Shown here piece by piece: positions 1-6,170 of a stretch of DNA of 17,054 nt (positions are counted from its first letter, which is position 1; the number at the start of each line of letters is the position of its first letter). Source of the DNA: CAIPVR01 sp049316905 (GTDB taxonomy: Bacteria > Actinomycetota > Acidimicrobiia > Acidimicrobiales > Microtrichaceae); NCBI GenBank assembly GCA_049316905.1, contig JBMOJH010000077.1, positions 1 to 17,054 on the forward strand, in the 5' to 3' direction. Below the pieces are notes generated by a model that saw only the letters and a program-made list of their open reading frames with translations, made no database searches and was not told the origin of the DNA. Position numbers and translations under genes: made by a program.

Positions 1-80
1 GCCTTCTTCGCAGGAGCCGCCTTCTTCGCGGGCGCCTTCTTCGCAGGTGCCTTCGTGGTCGCAGCGCGCTTGGTGGGCAT
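1..80 (-). CDS. Lys/Ala/Pro-rich protein, N-terminus only (cut by left edge)
   Basis: Only the first 26 codons are visible, beginning at ATG 80 and running off the window. The start is well supported: AGGAGG lies 6 bases upstream of the ATG. The peptide begins MPTKRAATTK and continues as repeated APAKKA-type units, the histone H1-like low-complexity pattern seen in basic nucleic-acid-binding tails of high-GC actinobacteria. In many actinobacteria the gene after divIVA encodes a small DksA/TraR-type zinc-finger protein, followed by lspA and rluD, and such proteins can carry this sort of basic tail. That identity is inference from position, since no globular domain is visible. A histone-like protein is the alternative. 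Confidence 0.7.
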   Translation of the reverse strand, partial: MPTKRAATTKAPAKKAPAKKAAPAKK

Positions 81-173
81 GCGCCGCCTCCTTCCCATCC
101 CCTGGGGGGTCGATCCGAGGTCGCAGCACCCTAGCCGCGACCCCCGACGGCCATGGACGGCCGCCGGATCGGA
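81..173. other. Intergenic region downstream of divIVA
   Basis: This 93-bp gap separates divIVA from the Lys-rich gene. It holds the strong AGGAGG ribosome-binding site of that gene (87-92). A TAGGGT hexamer on the minus strand (complement of 128-133) could serve as a -10 element, but no good -35 accompanies it. A short 5-bp stem (CGGCC/GGCCG) near 146-161 has no following T-tract. No convincing terminator is seen, so read-through from divIVA is possible. Confidence 0.4.
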
Positions 174-1223
174 TCAGCGGCGCCAGCCGAACCGACGGTT
201 CTTGGCGTCGGCGGACCCCTCGAAGAAGGCGGTCATCGCGTCGTCATCGGTGGGCACGGCCTCGTTGACGGCGCTGTCGAGCTCCTCCATGTACCGGTCA
301 CGACCGCCGGCCTCGGCCGCGGTGTCGTGCACGCCGGTGGCGTCCAGGGGCTCCGGGTCCTCCAGCGAGATCGTCCGCACGTCGGCGGCCTCGGCGACCG
401 GACCGGCCTCCTGGCCGCCCTCGGCCTCGGGCCAGGCGGTGGCGGGGTCGACGGCGCGGTGCTCCGTGGTGTGGGCCGCGGTGTCGACGACCTCCTCCGC
501 GGGGGGCGCGGACAGGTCGACCTGCGGCATCGCGTCGCGCAGCACCTCGTCGGGCGGGATGGACAGGTTCGGGCGGGCGCCGAGCCGGTCGGGGTCGGAG
601 GCCAGCAGGGTGAGCTCCTCCGCGGTGCGGGTGAGGTCCTCGCGGTAGCCGGCGAGACGGGCCTCGAGCTGGGTGATCACGTCACCGAGTTGTGCGCGAC
701 GGTCCTCGAGGCTGGTCACCTCGTCCTGGGCCCGCACCCGGCGCTCGGCGTACTCCTGCTCGGCCTGCACGCGGGCCCGACGGATCAGCTCCTCGGCCTC
801 GGCCTGGGCCTCGCCGAGCTGGCGGTCGGCGCGGGTCTTGGCCTCGCCGAGCAGGTTCTGGGCCTGCTGACGGGCCTCCTGCTCCATGGCCTCCGCGGTG
901 CGGCGGGCCATCAGCAGCGTGCGGGCAGCCTGCTCCACCTCGGCCTGCTCGGCCGACGGGTCGGGCACCGCGGCCGCGGCGGCCTGCCGGGCGTGCGCCT
1001 CGGCGCGGTTCGCCCGGTCCTCCGCGTGGGCGATGCGGGCGTCGGCCTCCGACAGGCGGGCCTCCGCGGCGGCGGCCCGCTCCTCGATGTGGCGGTACCG
1101 GGCCATCAGCTGGGCGAGGGCCGTACCGGCCTCCTCCAGGAAGGTCTCCACCTGGTCGGTGTCGTAGCCCTTGCGGCGCTCGGTGAACTCGATCTTCTCG
1201 AACAGTTCCGGAGTCAGCTCCAT
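174..1223 (-). CDS. divIVA: DivIVA/Wag31-family polar and septal scaffold protein
   Basis: A 349-residue coiled-coil protein starting at ATG 1223. Residues 1-35 are the DivIVA membrane-binding domain, with LTPELFEKIEF followed by KGYDTDQVETFLEEA, the family hallmark. Residues about 30-80 and 90-210 are Ala/Glu/Arg-rich heptad-type coiled coil, split by a short Pro-containing break (VPDPS, 86-90). Residues 210-325 are an acidic, probably disordered linker, and the protein ends in a short basic tail with FFEGS and RRFGWRR. In actinobacteria this protein gathers at negatively curved membrane and recruits polar growth or septal machinery. It closes the ftsZ-pgeF-yggS-sepF-yggT-divIVA block. There is no clear Shine-Dalgarno before the ATG; see the candidate leaderless promoter. 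Confidence 0.96.
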   Translation of the reverse strand: MELTPELFEKIEFTERRKGYDTDQVETFLEEAGTALAQLMARYRHIEERAAAAEARLSEADARIAHAEDRANRAEAHARQAAAAAVPDPSAEQAEVEQAARTLLMARRTAEAMEQEARQQAQNLLGEAKTRADRQLGEAQAEAEELIRRARVQAEQEYAERRVRAQDEVTSLEDRRAQLGDVITQLEARLAGYREDLTRTAEELTLLASDPDRLGARPNLSIPPDEVLRDAMPQVDLSAPPAEEVVDTAAHTTEHRAVDPATAWPEAEGGQEAGPVAEAADVRTISLEDPEPLDATGVHDTAAEAGGRDRYMEELDSAVNEAVPTDDDAMTAFFEGSADAKNRRFGWRR

Positions 1224-1339
1224 GGACCCAGAGCGTAGTAGCTACCCACCGGCCGATACGGATTCAGCCGGTGGTCGCCGGGAGTTCAGGCGCCCGACGC
1301 CGGGAACGGCCCGGGATCCGGGCGATCACGGAGCGGGAT
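1224..1339 (-). promoter_or_regulatory. Candidate divIVA promoter with possible leaderless start
   Basis: The 116-bp yggT-divIVA gap contains TACGCT on the minus strand (complement of 1232-1237), a TAnnnT -10 match lying 8 bases before the divIVA ATG. Transcription would then begin at or next to the ATG. No Shine-Dalgarno is visible (the bases before ATG read CTGGGTCC) and no TTGACA-like -35 is found. This matches the usual form of actinobacterial leaderless promoters, but the hexamer is a weak signal. A perfect 8-bp palindrome GTAGCTAC sits just upstream at 1238-1245. Confidence 0.3.
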
Positions 1340-1588
1340 CTAGGCGATGACCGCGCGGATCACGTAGATCCCGAGGATCACGACCATCGGCGAGAGGTCC
1401 AGGGCGGCGCCGCCGAGGCGCAGCGGTGGCAGGATCCGCCGGATCGGCCCGAGCAGCCACTCGGTGGCCACGAAGGTGAATCGCTGGGCCGACTCCAGGA
1501 ACTGGCCGCCGGGCGGGAACCACGACAGGACGATCCGGGCGAAGACCAGGACCAGCAGCACCGTGAGCGCGGTGTCGATGAGGATCAC
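1340..1588 (-). CDS. yggT: YggT-family small membrane protein
   Basis: An 82-residue protein with two hydrophobic segments, about residues 3-21 and 66-82. Between them is the family pattern RIVLSWFPPGG, then GPIRRILPPLRLGGAALDLSP. The Pro-Pro-Leu and DLSP signature before the second helix is typical of YggT (YlmG). The family's biochemical role is not settled; it sits in dcw/ylm clusters and has been linked to division, membrane organisation or nucleoid distribution in various organisms. The start is GTG 1588. The length is slightly short for the family, but no better in-frame start with a ribosome-binding site is seen in the 72 bp after sepF. It lies between sepF and divIVA, as in other actinobacteria. 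Confidence 0.9.
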   Translation of the reverse strand: MILIDTALTVLLVLVFARIVLSWFPPGGQFLESAQRFTFVATEWLLGPIRRILPPLRLGGAALDLSPMVVILGIYVIRAVIA

Positions 1589-1660
1589 GGGCAGGCCCGG
1601 TTCCCGGGAGCCCGGCGCCGGTCGCCGCGGCGGCCGGAGTGCCGCGGTGCGGCCGTTCGA

Positions 1661-2296
1661 TCAGTCACCGTCGAGCAGCCCGCCCTCGCGGATGCGGCGC
1701 TTCTCGTCGTCGGAGACCGACACGCCCACCGGGGTGAGCAGGAACACCTGGTCCGCGGCCCGCTCCATGTTGCCCTCGAGCCCGTAACAGAGGCCGCTGG
1801 CGAAGTCGATGATGCGCCGGGACAGGTCGCGGTCGACCTGCTGGAGGCTCATCAGCACCGGGCGGCCCCGCTTGAAGTGGTCGGCCACCTGCTGCACGTC
1901 GTTGAACGAGGTGGGCGTGACCACCTCGGGCCGGCTGGCCGACGGGAGGGGGCGGACCACGCCCCGGGCCTCCCCCTCGCCACCGGCGGGGATGACCCGG
2001 ACGCCGCCGTCGTCGTCCCAGTCGCGGGCAGAGGAGATGGAGGTGACCGAACCGCCGGCGGCCGGCCCGGTGGGCCGGGTGACCAGGGATTCGTCCGCGA
2101 GCGCATCGCGGTGATCGTCGCGGGGGTCCACGCGGTGGTCGTCCGCGGGTTCGAACTCGTCGTAGCGGTCACGGCTCCGCGACCGGGTTCGGTCGTCGTC
2201 GTAGCCCGGGTCGTCACCCTCGTCGAGATCGTCGTCGTAGTAGGGATCGTTGCCCAGGCCCAGCCACGCCCTGGCATTCCTCATGAAGTTCGACAT
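1661..2296 (-). CDS. sepF: SepF, membrane anchor and bundler of FtsZ
   Basis: A 211-residue protein starting at ATG 2296 with a good Shine-Dalgarno (GAGGAG, 6 bases upstream). Residues 1-14 (MSNFMRNARAWLGL) fit the amphipathic membrane-binding helix of SepF. Residues about 20-120 are a highly charged Asp/Arg linker that includes an RSRSRDR stretch at 38-44. Residues about 124-200 are the conserved globular SepF (DUF552) domain, starting VVTPTSFNDVQQV and containing PVLMSLQQVDRDLSRR and LEGNMERAADQVFLLTP. SepF tethers FtsZ filaments to the membrane. With no ftsA in the cluster, it is probably the main FtsZ anchor here. Confidence 0.97.
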   Translation of the reverse strand: MSNFMRNARAWLGLGNDPYYDDDLDEGDDPGYDDDRTRSRSRDRYDEFEPADDHRVDPRDDHRDALADESLVTRPTGPAAGGSVTSISSARDWDDDGGVRVIPAGGEGEARGVVRPLPSASRPEVVTPTSFNDVQQVADHFKRGRPVLMSLQQVDRDLSRRIIDFASGLCYGLEGNMERAADQVFLLTPVGVSVSDDEKRRIREGGLLDGD

Positions 2297-2316
2297 GCGC
2301 TGCTCCTCGGTCCGGG

Positions 2317-2322
2317 AGTGTA
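2317..2322 (-). promoter_or_regulatory. Possible sepF -10 element
   Basis: TACACT on the minus strand, in the 54-bp gap between yggS and sepF, matches the TAnnnT form of a -10 hexamer. It would give a leader of roughly 15 nt carrying the GAGGAG ribosome-binding site. No convincing -35 hexamer lies 16-18 bp upstream, so this is a weak candidate. Confidence 0.22.
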
Positions 2323-2350
2323 GACGGCGGGCGACGGGCCGCCCGAGTGC

Positions 2351-3031
2351 TCATCGGGGCGGGCGGGCCCCCACCAGCGCGGAGCCGATCCGCACCATCG
2401 TGGAGCCCTCCTCGACGGCCACGTCGAGGTCGTGGCTCATGCCCATCGACCGCACCGGCAGGGCCAGGTCGTCCGCGAGCGACGACAGCAGGCGGAACCC
2501 CGGCCGGGCGTCCTCCGGGTCACCGGGCGGGCCGACGCCCATGAGACCCTCGACCTGCAGTCCGGCGCCGCGACAGTGCGCCACGAGGTCGGCGGCCTCC
2601 GCCGGTGGGCACCCGCCGCGCTCGGGCAGTCCGGCGAGGTCGAGCTGCACCAGCACGCGGGCGCCCGGCGCACGGCGGGCCACCTCCGTGGCGAGCGACG
2701 CCCGGTCGACGCTCTGCCACAGGGTCACCACGGGCGCCACCATCCGTACCTTGTTCGTCTGGAGGCGGCCGATGAAGTGCCACCGCACACCGTCGGGCGG
2801 TGGGATGAGCCGGGCCTTGTCGCGCAGCTCCTGCGCGTAGTTCTCACCCAGGTCGGCCAGCCCGGCGAGGAGCGCGGCCGCAGCCACCTCCGGCGGGTGG
2901 GCCTTGGTGACGCACACGAGGGTGACGTCGCGGTCGGTCCGCTCGGCGATGCGCGCCCGGATCGCCGCGGCGCGCGTGCCGATCCCCTCGGCGAGGCGGC
3001 CCGCCGCGGCCAGATCCATCTCCGCCGTCAC
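2351..3031 (-). CDS. yggS: PLP homeostasis protein, YggS/PROSC family
   Basis: A 226-residue single-domain fold-type III PLP-binding protein. The start is GTG 3031, overlapping the pgeF stop as GTGA; ATG 3019, four codons in, is the alternative. The PLP-binding lysine is K43 in VCVTKAHPPE. Other family motifs are DLGENYAQEL, WHFIGRLQTNK, and the C-terminal SMGMSHDLDVA followed by GSTMVRIGSALVG. The family (YggS/YlmE/PLPBP) buffers pyridoxal phosphate and affects amino acid balance, and no enzymatic activity is established. Its coupling to pgeF and ftsZ is the usual gram-positive and actinobacterial arrangement. The in-frame open extension upstream to 3337 is antisense-like Arg/Gly/Pro noise overlapping pgeF. 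Confidence 0.96.
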   Translation of the reverse strand: MTAEMDLAAAGRLAEGIGTRAAAIRARIAERTDRDVTLVCVTKAHPPEVAAAALLAGLADLGENYAQELRDKARLIPPPDGVRWHFIGRLQTNKVRMVAPVVTLWQSVDRASLATEVARRAPGARVLVQLDLAGLPERGGCPPAEAADLVAHCRGAGLQVEGLMGVGPPGDPEDARPGFRLLSSLADDLALPVRSMGMSHDLDVAVEEGSTMVRIGSALVGARPPR

Positions 3032-3753
3032 GCCGGGTCCTCGCCGCCCGGGTCGGGGAGGATGCGGATCACCGCGGCCTGCCGGCCGCGGTCGGCACGG
3101 GCCCGCCACGAGTACCAGCCCGGGTCGAGCGCGGTGCACGGCGGAGGGCCGTCGGCGTCGCCCGGGACGGCGCCCACCTCCGCGAGTGCCGCGGCCACAC
3201 CGGCCCGCAGGTCGAGCGCCGGGCCGCCGTCGCCGGTGCGGGCCCGCAGCTCCGGCCCGTAGCGGTCGGAGAGCGCGTCGAGGTCGTCCTCGCCGAACTC
3301 GTAGGCGGGCGCCGAGATGCAGGGCCCCAGCCACCACGACACCCGCCGGGCGCCGAGGTCCTCCATGGCCCGGACGGCCGATTGCAGCACGCCACCGGCC
3401 AGGCCCCGCCAGCCGGCGTGGGCGGCGCCCACCACCGCGGCGTCGCCGTCACCCGAGGAGCAGAGCAGCACGCCCGCGCAGTCGGCGGTGTGCGCCGCGA
3501 GCACCGCGCCCGGCACGTCGGTGACGGCCGCGTCGGCCTCCTCCCCCGCCCACTCGCCGGGGCGGGTGACGGTCACGACGCGGGCACCGTGCACCTGGCG
3601 CAGCCACGTCCACGGACCCGGTGCGACGGCCCGGCGGCGGGCCTCGAGCCCGGCGGTGGGACCGTCCACGCGCAGGTCGCCGTCCGCGGCACCGGTGAAG
3701 GACAGCTGCGCGACGGACCCTCCCGGCAGCGGGACGTCGAGGACGACGGGCAC
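3028..3753 (-). CDS. pgeF: Peptidoglycan editing factor PgeF (YfiH, laccase-domain family)
   Basis: A 241-residue YfiH-type protein. The metal-site residues are visible: H55 in LRQVHGARVV, C92 in AAHTADCAGVLL and H112 in GAAHAGWRGLAGG. LGPCISAPAYEFG follows at 143-155, also typical. In E. coli YfiH/PgeF prevents L-Ser from persisting in place of L-Ala at position 1 of the peptidoglycan stem, correcting MurC's imperfect selectivity; older annotations call it a polyphenol oxidase or purine nucleosidase. The start is GTG 3753, 20 bp after the ftsZ stop, with no clear Shine-Dalgarno, so coupling to ftsZ is likely. Its stop overlaps the yggS start. Confidence 0.95.
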   Translation of the reverse strand: MPVVLDVPLPGGSVAQLSFTGAADGDLRVDGPTAGLEARRRAVAPGPWTWLRQVHGARVVTVTRPGEWAGEEADAAVTDVPGAVLAAHTADCAGVLLCSSGDGDAAVVGAAHAGWRGLAGGVLQSAVRAMEDLGARRVSWWLGPCISAPAYEFGEDDLDALSDRYGPELRARTGDGGPALDLRAGVAAALAEVGAVPGDADGPPPCTALDPGWYSWRARADRGRQAAVIRILPDPGGEDPA

Positions 3754-3773
3754 GGGCCCGGGTGCGTCGGCGG

Positions 3774-4880
3774 TTACTTCAGGAACGACGGGACGTCGAA
3801 GTCGTCGTCGCCGCCGAAGAGCTCGTCGTCGTCGTCGGAGCCGGCGAACACGTCGGACACCGGCGCGGCCGGGGCGGCGTCGCCCTCACCGCGGTTCGCA
3901 CGCTTGGCGGGCGCGGCGGGCTTGCCGTCATCCCAGCGTTCGAAGCCGGCGGCGATGACGGTGATGCGGACCTCGTCGCCCATCTCGTCGTCGATCACGG
4001 CGCCGAAGATGATGTTCGCCTCGGGGTGGGCCACCTCGTGGATCACCTGGGCGGCCTCGTTGACCTCGAACAGGCCCAGATCGGACCCGCCGGAGATGTT
4101 GAGCAGGATGCCGCGGGCGCCGTCGATGGCGGCCTCGAGCAGCGGGGAGGAGATGGCCTGACGGGCGGCGTGCAGCGCACGACCCTCGCCGCTGGCGTAG
4201 CCCACGCCCATGAGCGCGCTGCCGGCGTCGCTCATGATCATCCGCACGTCCGCGAAGTCGGTGTTGATGAGACCCGGCGTGGTGATGAGGTCGGTGATGC
4301 CCTGGACGCCCTGCAGCAGCACCTCGTCGGCCATCTTGAAGGCATTGAGCACCGAGGTCTTGTCGTTGGCGACGGTGAGGAGGCGGTCGTTCGGGATGAC
4401 GATCTGCGTGTCGACCTTCTCCTTCAGCTTCCCGATGCCGGTGTCGGCCTGCACGGCCCGACGACGGCCCTCGAAGTTGAACGGCCGGGTGACGACGCCG
4501 ATGGTGAGCGCGCCCTGCGTCTTGGAGATCTCCGCCACGACCGGGGCGGCGCCGGTGCCGGTGCCACCGCCCTCGCCCGCGGTGACGAAGACCATGTCGG
4601 CGCCCCGCAGGACCTCCTCGATCTCCGCGCGGTGGTCCTCCGCGGCCTGGCGGCCCACGTCGGGGTCGGATCCCGCACCGAGACCGCGGGTGAGTTCACG
4701 GCCGATGTCGAGCTTGATGTCCGCGTCGCTCATCAACAGCGCCTGCGCGTCGGTGTTGATGGCGATGAACTCCACACCCTTCAGCCCCGCGTCGATCATC
4801 CGGTTCACGGCGTTGCAGCCGCCGCCACCGATGCCCACCACCTTGATGACGGCGAGATAGTTCTGCGGGTTGTGGGCCAT
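3774..4880 (-). CDS. ftsZ: FtsZ, tubulin-like division GTPase
   Basis: A 368-residue FtsZ, complete. GIGGGGCNAVNRMID lies at 17-30, the tubulin signature GGGTGTG at 104-110, and the T7 synergy loop NTDFAD at 206-211 with its catalytic aspartates D208 and D211. Residues about 320-360 form a short acidic linker (SDDDDELFGGDDD). The C-terminal peptide DVPSFLK is the actinobacterial form that binds SepF and FtsW. FtsZ polymerises at mid-cell and organises the divisome. The start is ATG 4880 with the strongest ribosome-binding site in the window (GGAGGTGG, about 7 bases upstream). The gene follows a 192-bp gap with a candidate promoter, which suggests its expression can be set apart from the upstream mur operon. 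Confidence 0.99.
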   Translation of the reverse strand: MAHNPQNYLAVIKVVGIGGGGCNAVNRMIDAGLKGVEFIAINTDAQALLMSDADIKLDIGRELTRGLGAGSDPDVGRQAAEDHRAEIEEVLRGADMVFVTAGEGGGTGTGAAPVVAEISKTQGALTIGVVTRPFNFEGRRRAVQADTGIGKLKEKVDTQIVIPNDRLLTVANDKTSVLNAFKMADEVLLQGVQGITDLITTPGLINTDFADVRMIMSDAGSALMGVGYASGEGRALHAARQAISSPLLEAAIDGARGILLNISGGSDLGLFEVNEAAQVIHEVAHPEANIIFGAVIDDEMGDEVRITVIAAGFERWDDGKPAAPAKRANRGEGDAAPAAPVSDVFAGSDDDDELFGGDDDFDVPSFLK

Positions 4881-5072
4881 TCCGAGCCACCTCCAGGTGC
4901 CCGGTGGACGGCGCCCCCCGGGTGTTCATCCGTCCGGCCGCCGCCGACCGTCGCAGACCGGGTGTTCCGGGTGAACCTGCGGTGGAGGTCGACGAGGGCT
5001 GAACCTCGTGTGAATCGTGAGGTTACGGCTCCCTGAGAGGCGGAAGCAACGACCCGCGCGCCACGGGACCGC
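4881..5072 (-). promoter_or_regulatory. ftsQ-ftsZ intergenic region with candidate ftsZ promoter
   Basis: This 192-bp gap is the largest in the window. On the minus strand TTGCTT (complement of 5044-5049) and TAACCT (complement of 5020-5025) are separated by 18 bp and make a reasonable -35/-10 pair. Transcription would start near 5013, leaving a leader of roughly 130 nt ending in the GGAGGTGG ribosome-binding site. The -10 lies inside an inverted repeat at 5002-5024. Three related 10-mers occur in the leader: CCGGGTGTTC at 4918-4927 and 4958-4967, and CCGGGTGAAC at 4967-4976 (plus-strand reading). A promoter before ftsZ is common in actinobacteria; this particular one is inference. Confidence 0.45.
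5002..5024. repeat. Inverted repeat overlapping the candidate ftsZ -10
   Basis: AACCTC (5002-5007) and GAGGTT (5019-5024) form a perfect 6-bp inverted repeat with an 11-bp spacer. The spacer itself contains CGTG twice. The right arm overlaps the candidate -10 hexamer (5020-5025). It could be an operator or chance; no transcription-factor consensus is recognised. Confidence 0.4.
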
Positions 5073-6170
5073 TCAACCCCCTCCGGCGGTCGCGCCGGTC
5101 GCCGCCGCGGTCGCCGCCCCGGTCGCGCCCGGCACTCCCCCGTTGCCGCCCGGGGCGGTCGCGGCGCGCGGCGAGGTGGTCGTCGGGCGGGGCACCGTGG
5201 TGGGTGTGCGGGGCGCCGTCGTGGTGGGACGCGCACCCGTTCCGCCGGCGCGGGGGACGGTGGTGGTCGACCGCGGCACCGTGGTGGTCGACCGCGGCAC
5301 CGTGGTGGTGGGCCCGCCCACGGTGGGGGGCCCGACGTTGCAGTTCCGGGTGCGGAGGATCGTCGGGCGGCTCGGCTCGCGCAGGTCGAGCACGGAGAGG
5401 CAGTCGAGGTCGACCGGTCCGGTGAGCATCGTGGCGGCGGCGAGCACCTTGGCCGGGATCTCCTCGGGCGGACCGAACCGCACCACGCCACCGTCGTCGG
5501 GGCGCCGGAACTCGATCGTGCCGTCCGCCGCGAGGCGACCGGAGCCGAGCAGGGGCACGAGGTCCGCGGGCAGCTGCTCCACCAGCACGAGCGCCTCCGC
5601 GACCGGTGCGGGGACCGTGCCCGTGGCCGAGGGCCGTCCGTCCCACAGCGCCGGGTCGACCTGCAACGCCGGGACGTTCGGGGGTGCGGCCACGTCCACG
5701 ATCCGCCCGCCCACGCCGGCCACCCGACGGGCGCCGGCCACCTCGAGCACCGCGACGACGCGTTCGGGCACCACGTCGACCACCACCGTCCGGGGCCAGT
5801 CGCGGCGGACGCGGGTGGAGGCCACCCCCGCGACCGCGGAGGTGCGGCGCCGGACCTCGGACTCGTCCACCCGCACCATCGGCGAGCCGGTGCGCACCCC
5901 GGCGGCCCGCTGCACGTCGGCGGCGAGCGCAGGCGGCGCGCCGCGGACGGTCACGGCGTCGACCGAGAGCAGCGGCGAGAGGGCGACCGCCACGGCGGCG
6001 CCGAGGAGCAGGACGGCCGCGAGCAGCACCCACAGGAGGACGTGCCAGCGACGGCGCCGATCCGCGCGCACGCCGCGGTGCACCTCGTGGCGGCGCCGGA
6101 GCAGCCGCGGGTGCTCGCCGTCGTCGGGGTCCGGTGCGGCGGCGGGCGGTCGCGGGAGGGTGTCGGTCAC
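5073..6170 (-). CDS. ftsQ: FtsQ/DivIB division protein with Thr/Pro-rich C-terminal tail
   Basis: A 365-residue bitopic protein. The start is GTG 6170, overlapping the murB stop as GTGA. Residues 1-41 are a basic cytoplasmic region (RLLRRRHEV, ADRRRRWH) and residues about 43-64 are the membrane helix. A POTRA domain follows at about 67-143, starting LLSVDAVTVRGAPP and including RRDWPRTVVVDVVPER. The FtsQ domain ends near 270 with LDLREPSRPT. Two cysteines (C257, C277) on the outer face could form a disulfide. Residues about 282-365 are an unusual Thr/Pro/Ala tail containing tandem TTTVPRS units and further PTTT blocks. FtsQ bridges early and late divisome proteins. The open frame further upstream to 6752 is a shadow of murB. 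Confidence 0.95.
   Translation of the reverse strand: MTDTLPRPPAAAPDPDDGEHPRLLRRRHEVHRGVRADRRRRWHVLLWVLLAAVLLLGAAVAVALSPLLSVDAVTVRGAPPALAADVQRAAGVRTGSPMVRVDESEVRRRTSAVAGVASTRVRRDWPRTVVVDVVPERVVAVLEVAGARRVAGVGGRIVDVAAPPNVPALQVDPALWDGRPSATGTVPAPVAEALVLVEQLPADLVPLLGSGRLAADGTIEFRRPDDGGVVRFGPPEEIPAKVLAAATMLTGPVDLDCLSVLDLREPSRPTILRTRNCNVGPPTVGGPTTTVPRSTTTVPRSTTTVPRAGGTGARPTTTAPRTPTTVPRPTTTSPRAATAPGGNGGVPGATGAATAAATGATAGGG
5260..5301 (-). repeat. Two perfect 21-bp tandem repeats in ftsQ
   Basis: A 21-bp unit beginning gtggtggtcgaccg on the plus strand occurs at 5260-5280 and again, identically, at 5281-5301, with a partial third copy after it. Read in the ftsQ frame it encodes the heptapeptide TTTVPRS. 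Identity at the DNA level, including the codons used, points to recent expansion by slippage or unequal exchange. Confidence 0.9.

Noticed and set aside
140..170. Possible terminator hairpin after divIVA
   Set aside because: Only a 5-bp GC stem is found with no T-tract, which is expected by chance at this GC content.
1589..1660. Hairpin-like GCCCGG/CCCGGC sequence between sepF and yggT as an attenuator or terminator
   Set aside because: The arms do not pair cleanly when checked base by base, and there is no T-tract.
3762..5036. Plus-strand open frame of 424 codons opposite ftsZ
   Set aside because: It is an antisense shadow of ftsZ; its sequence is the low-complexity His/Asp/Val/Gly pattern produced by reverse reading.
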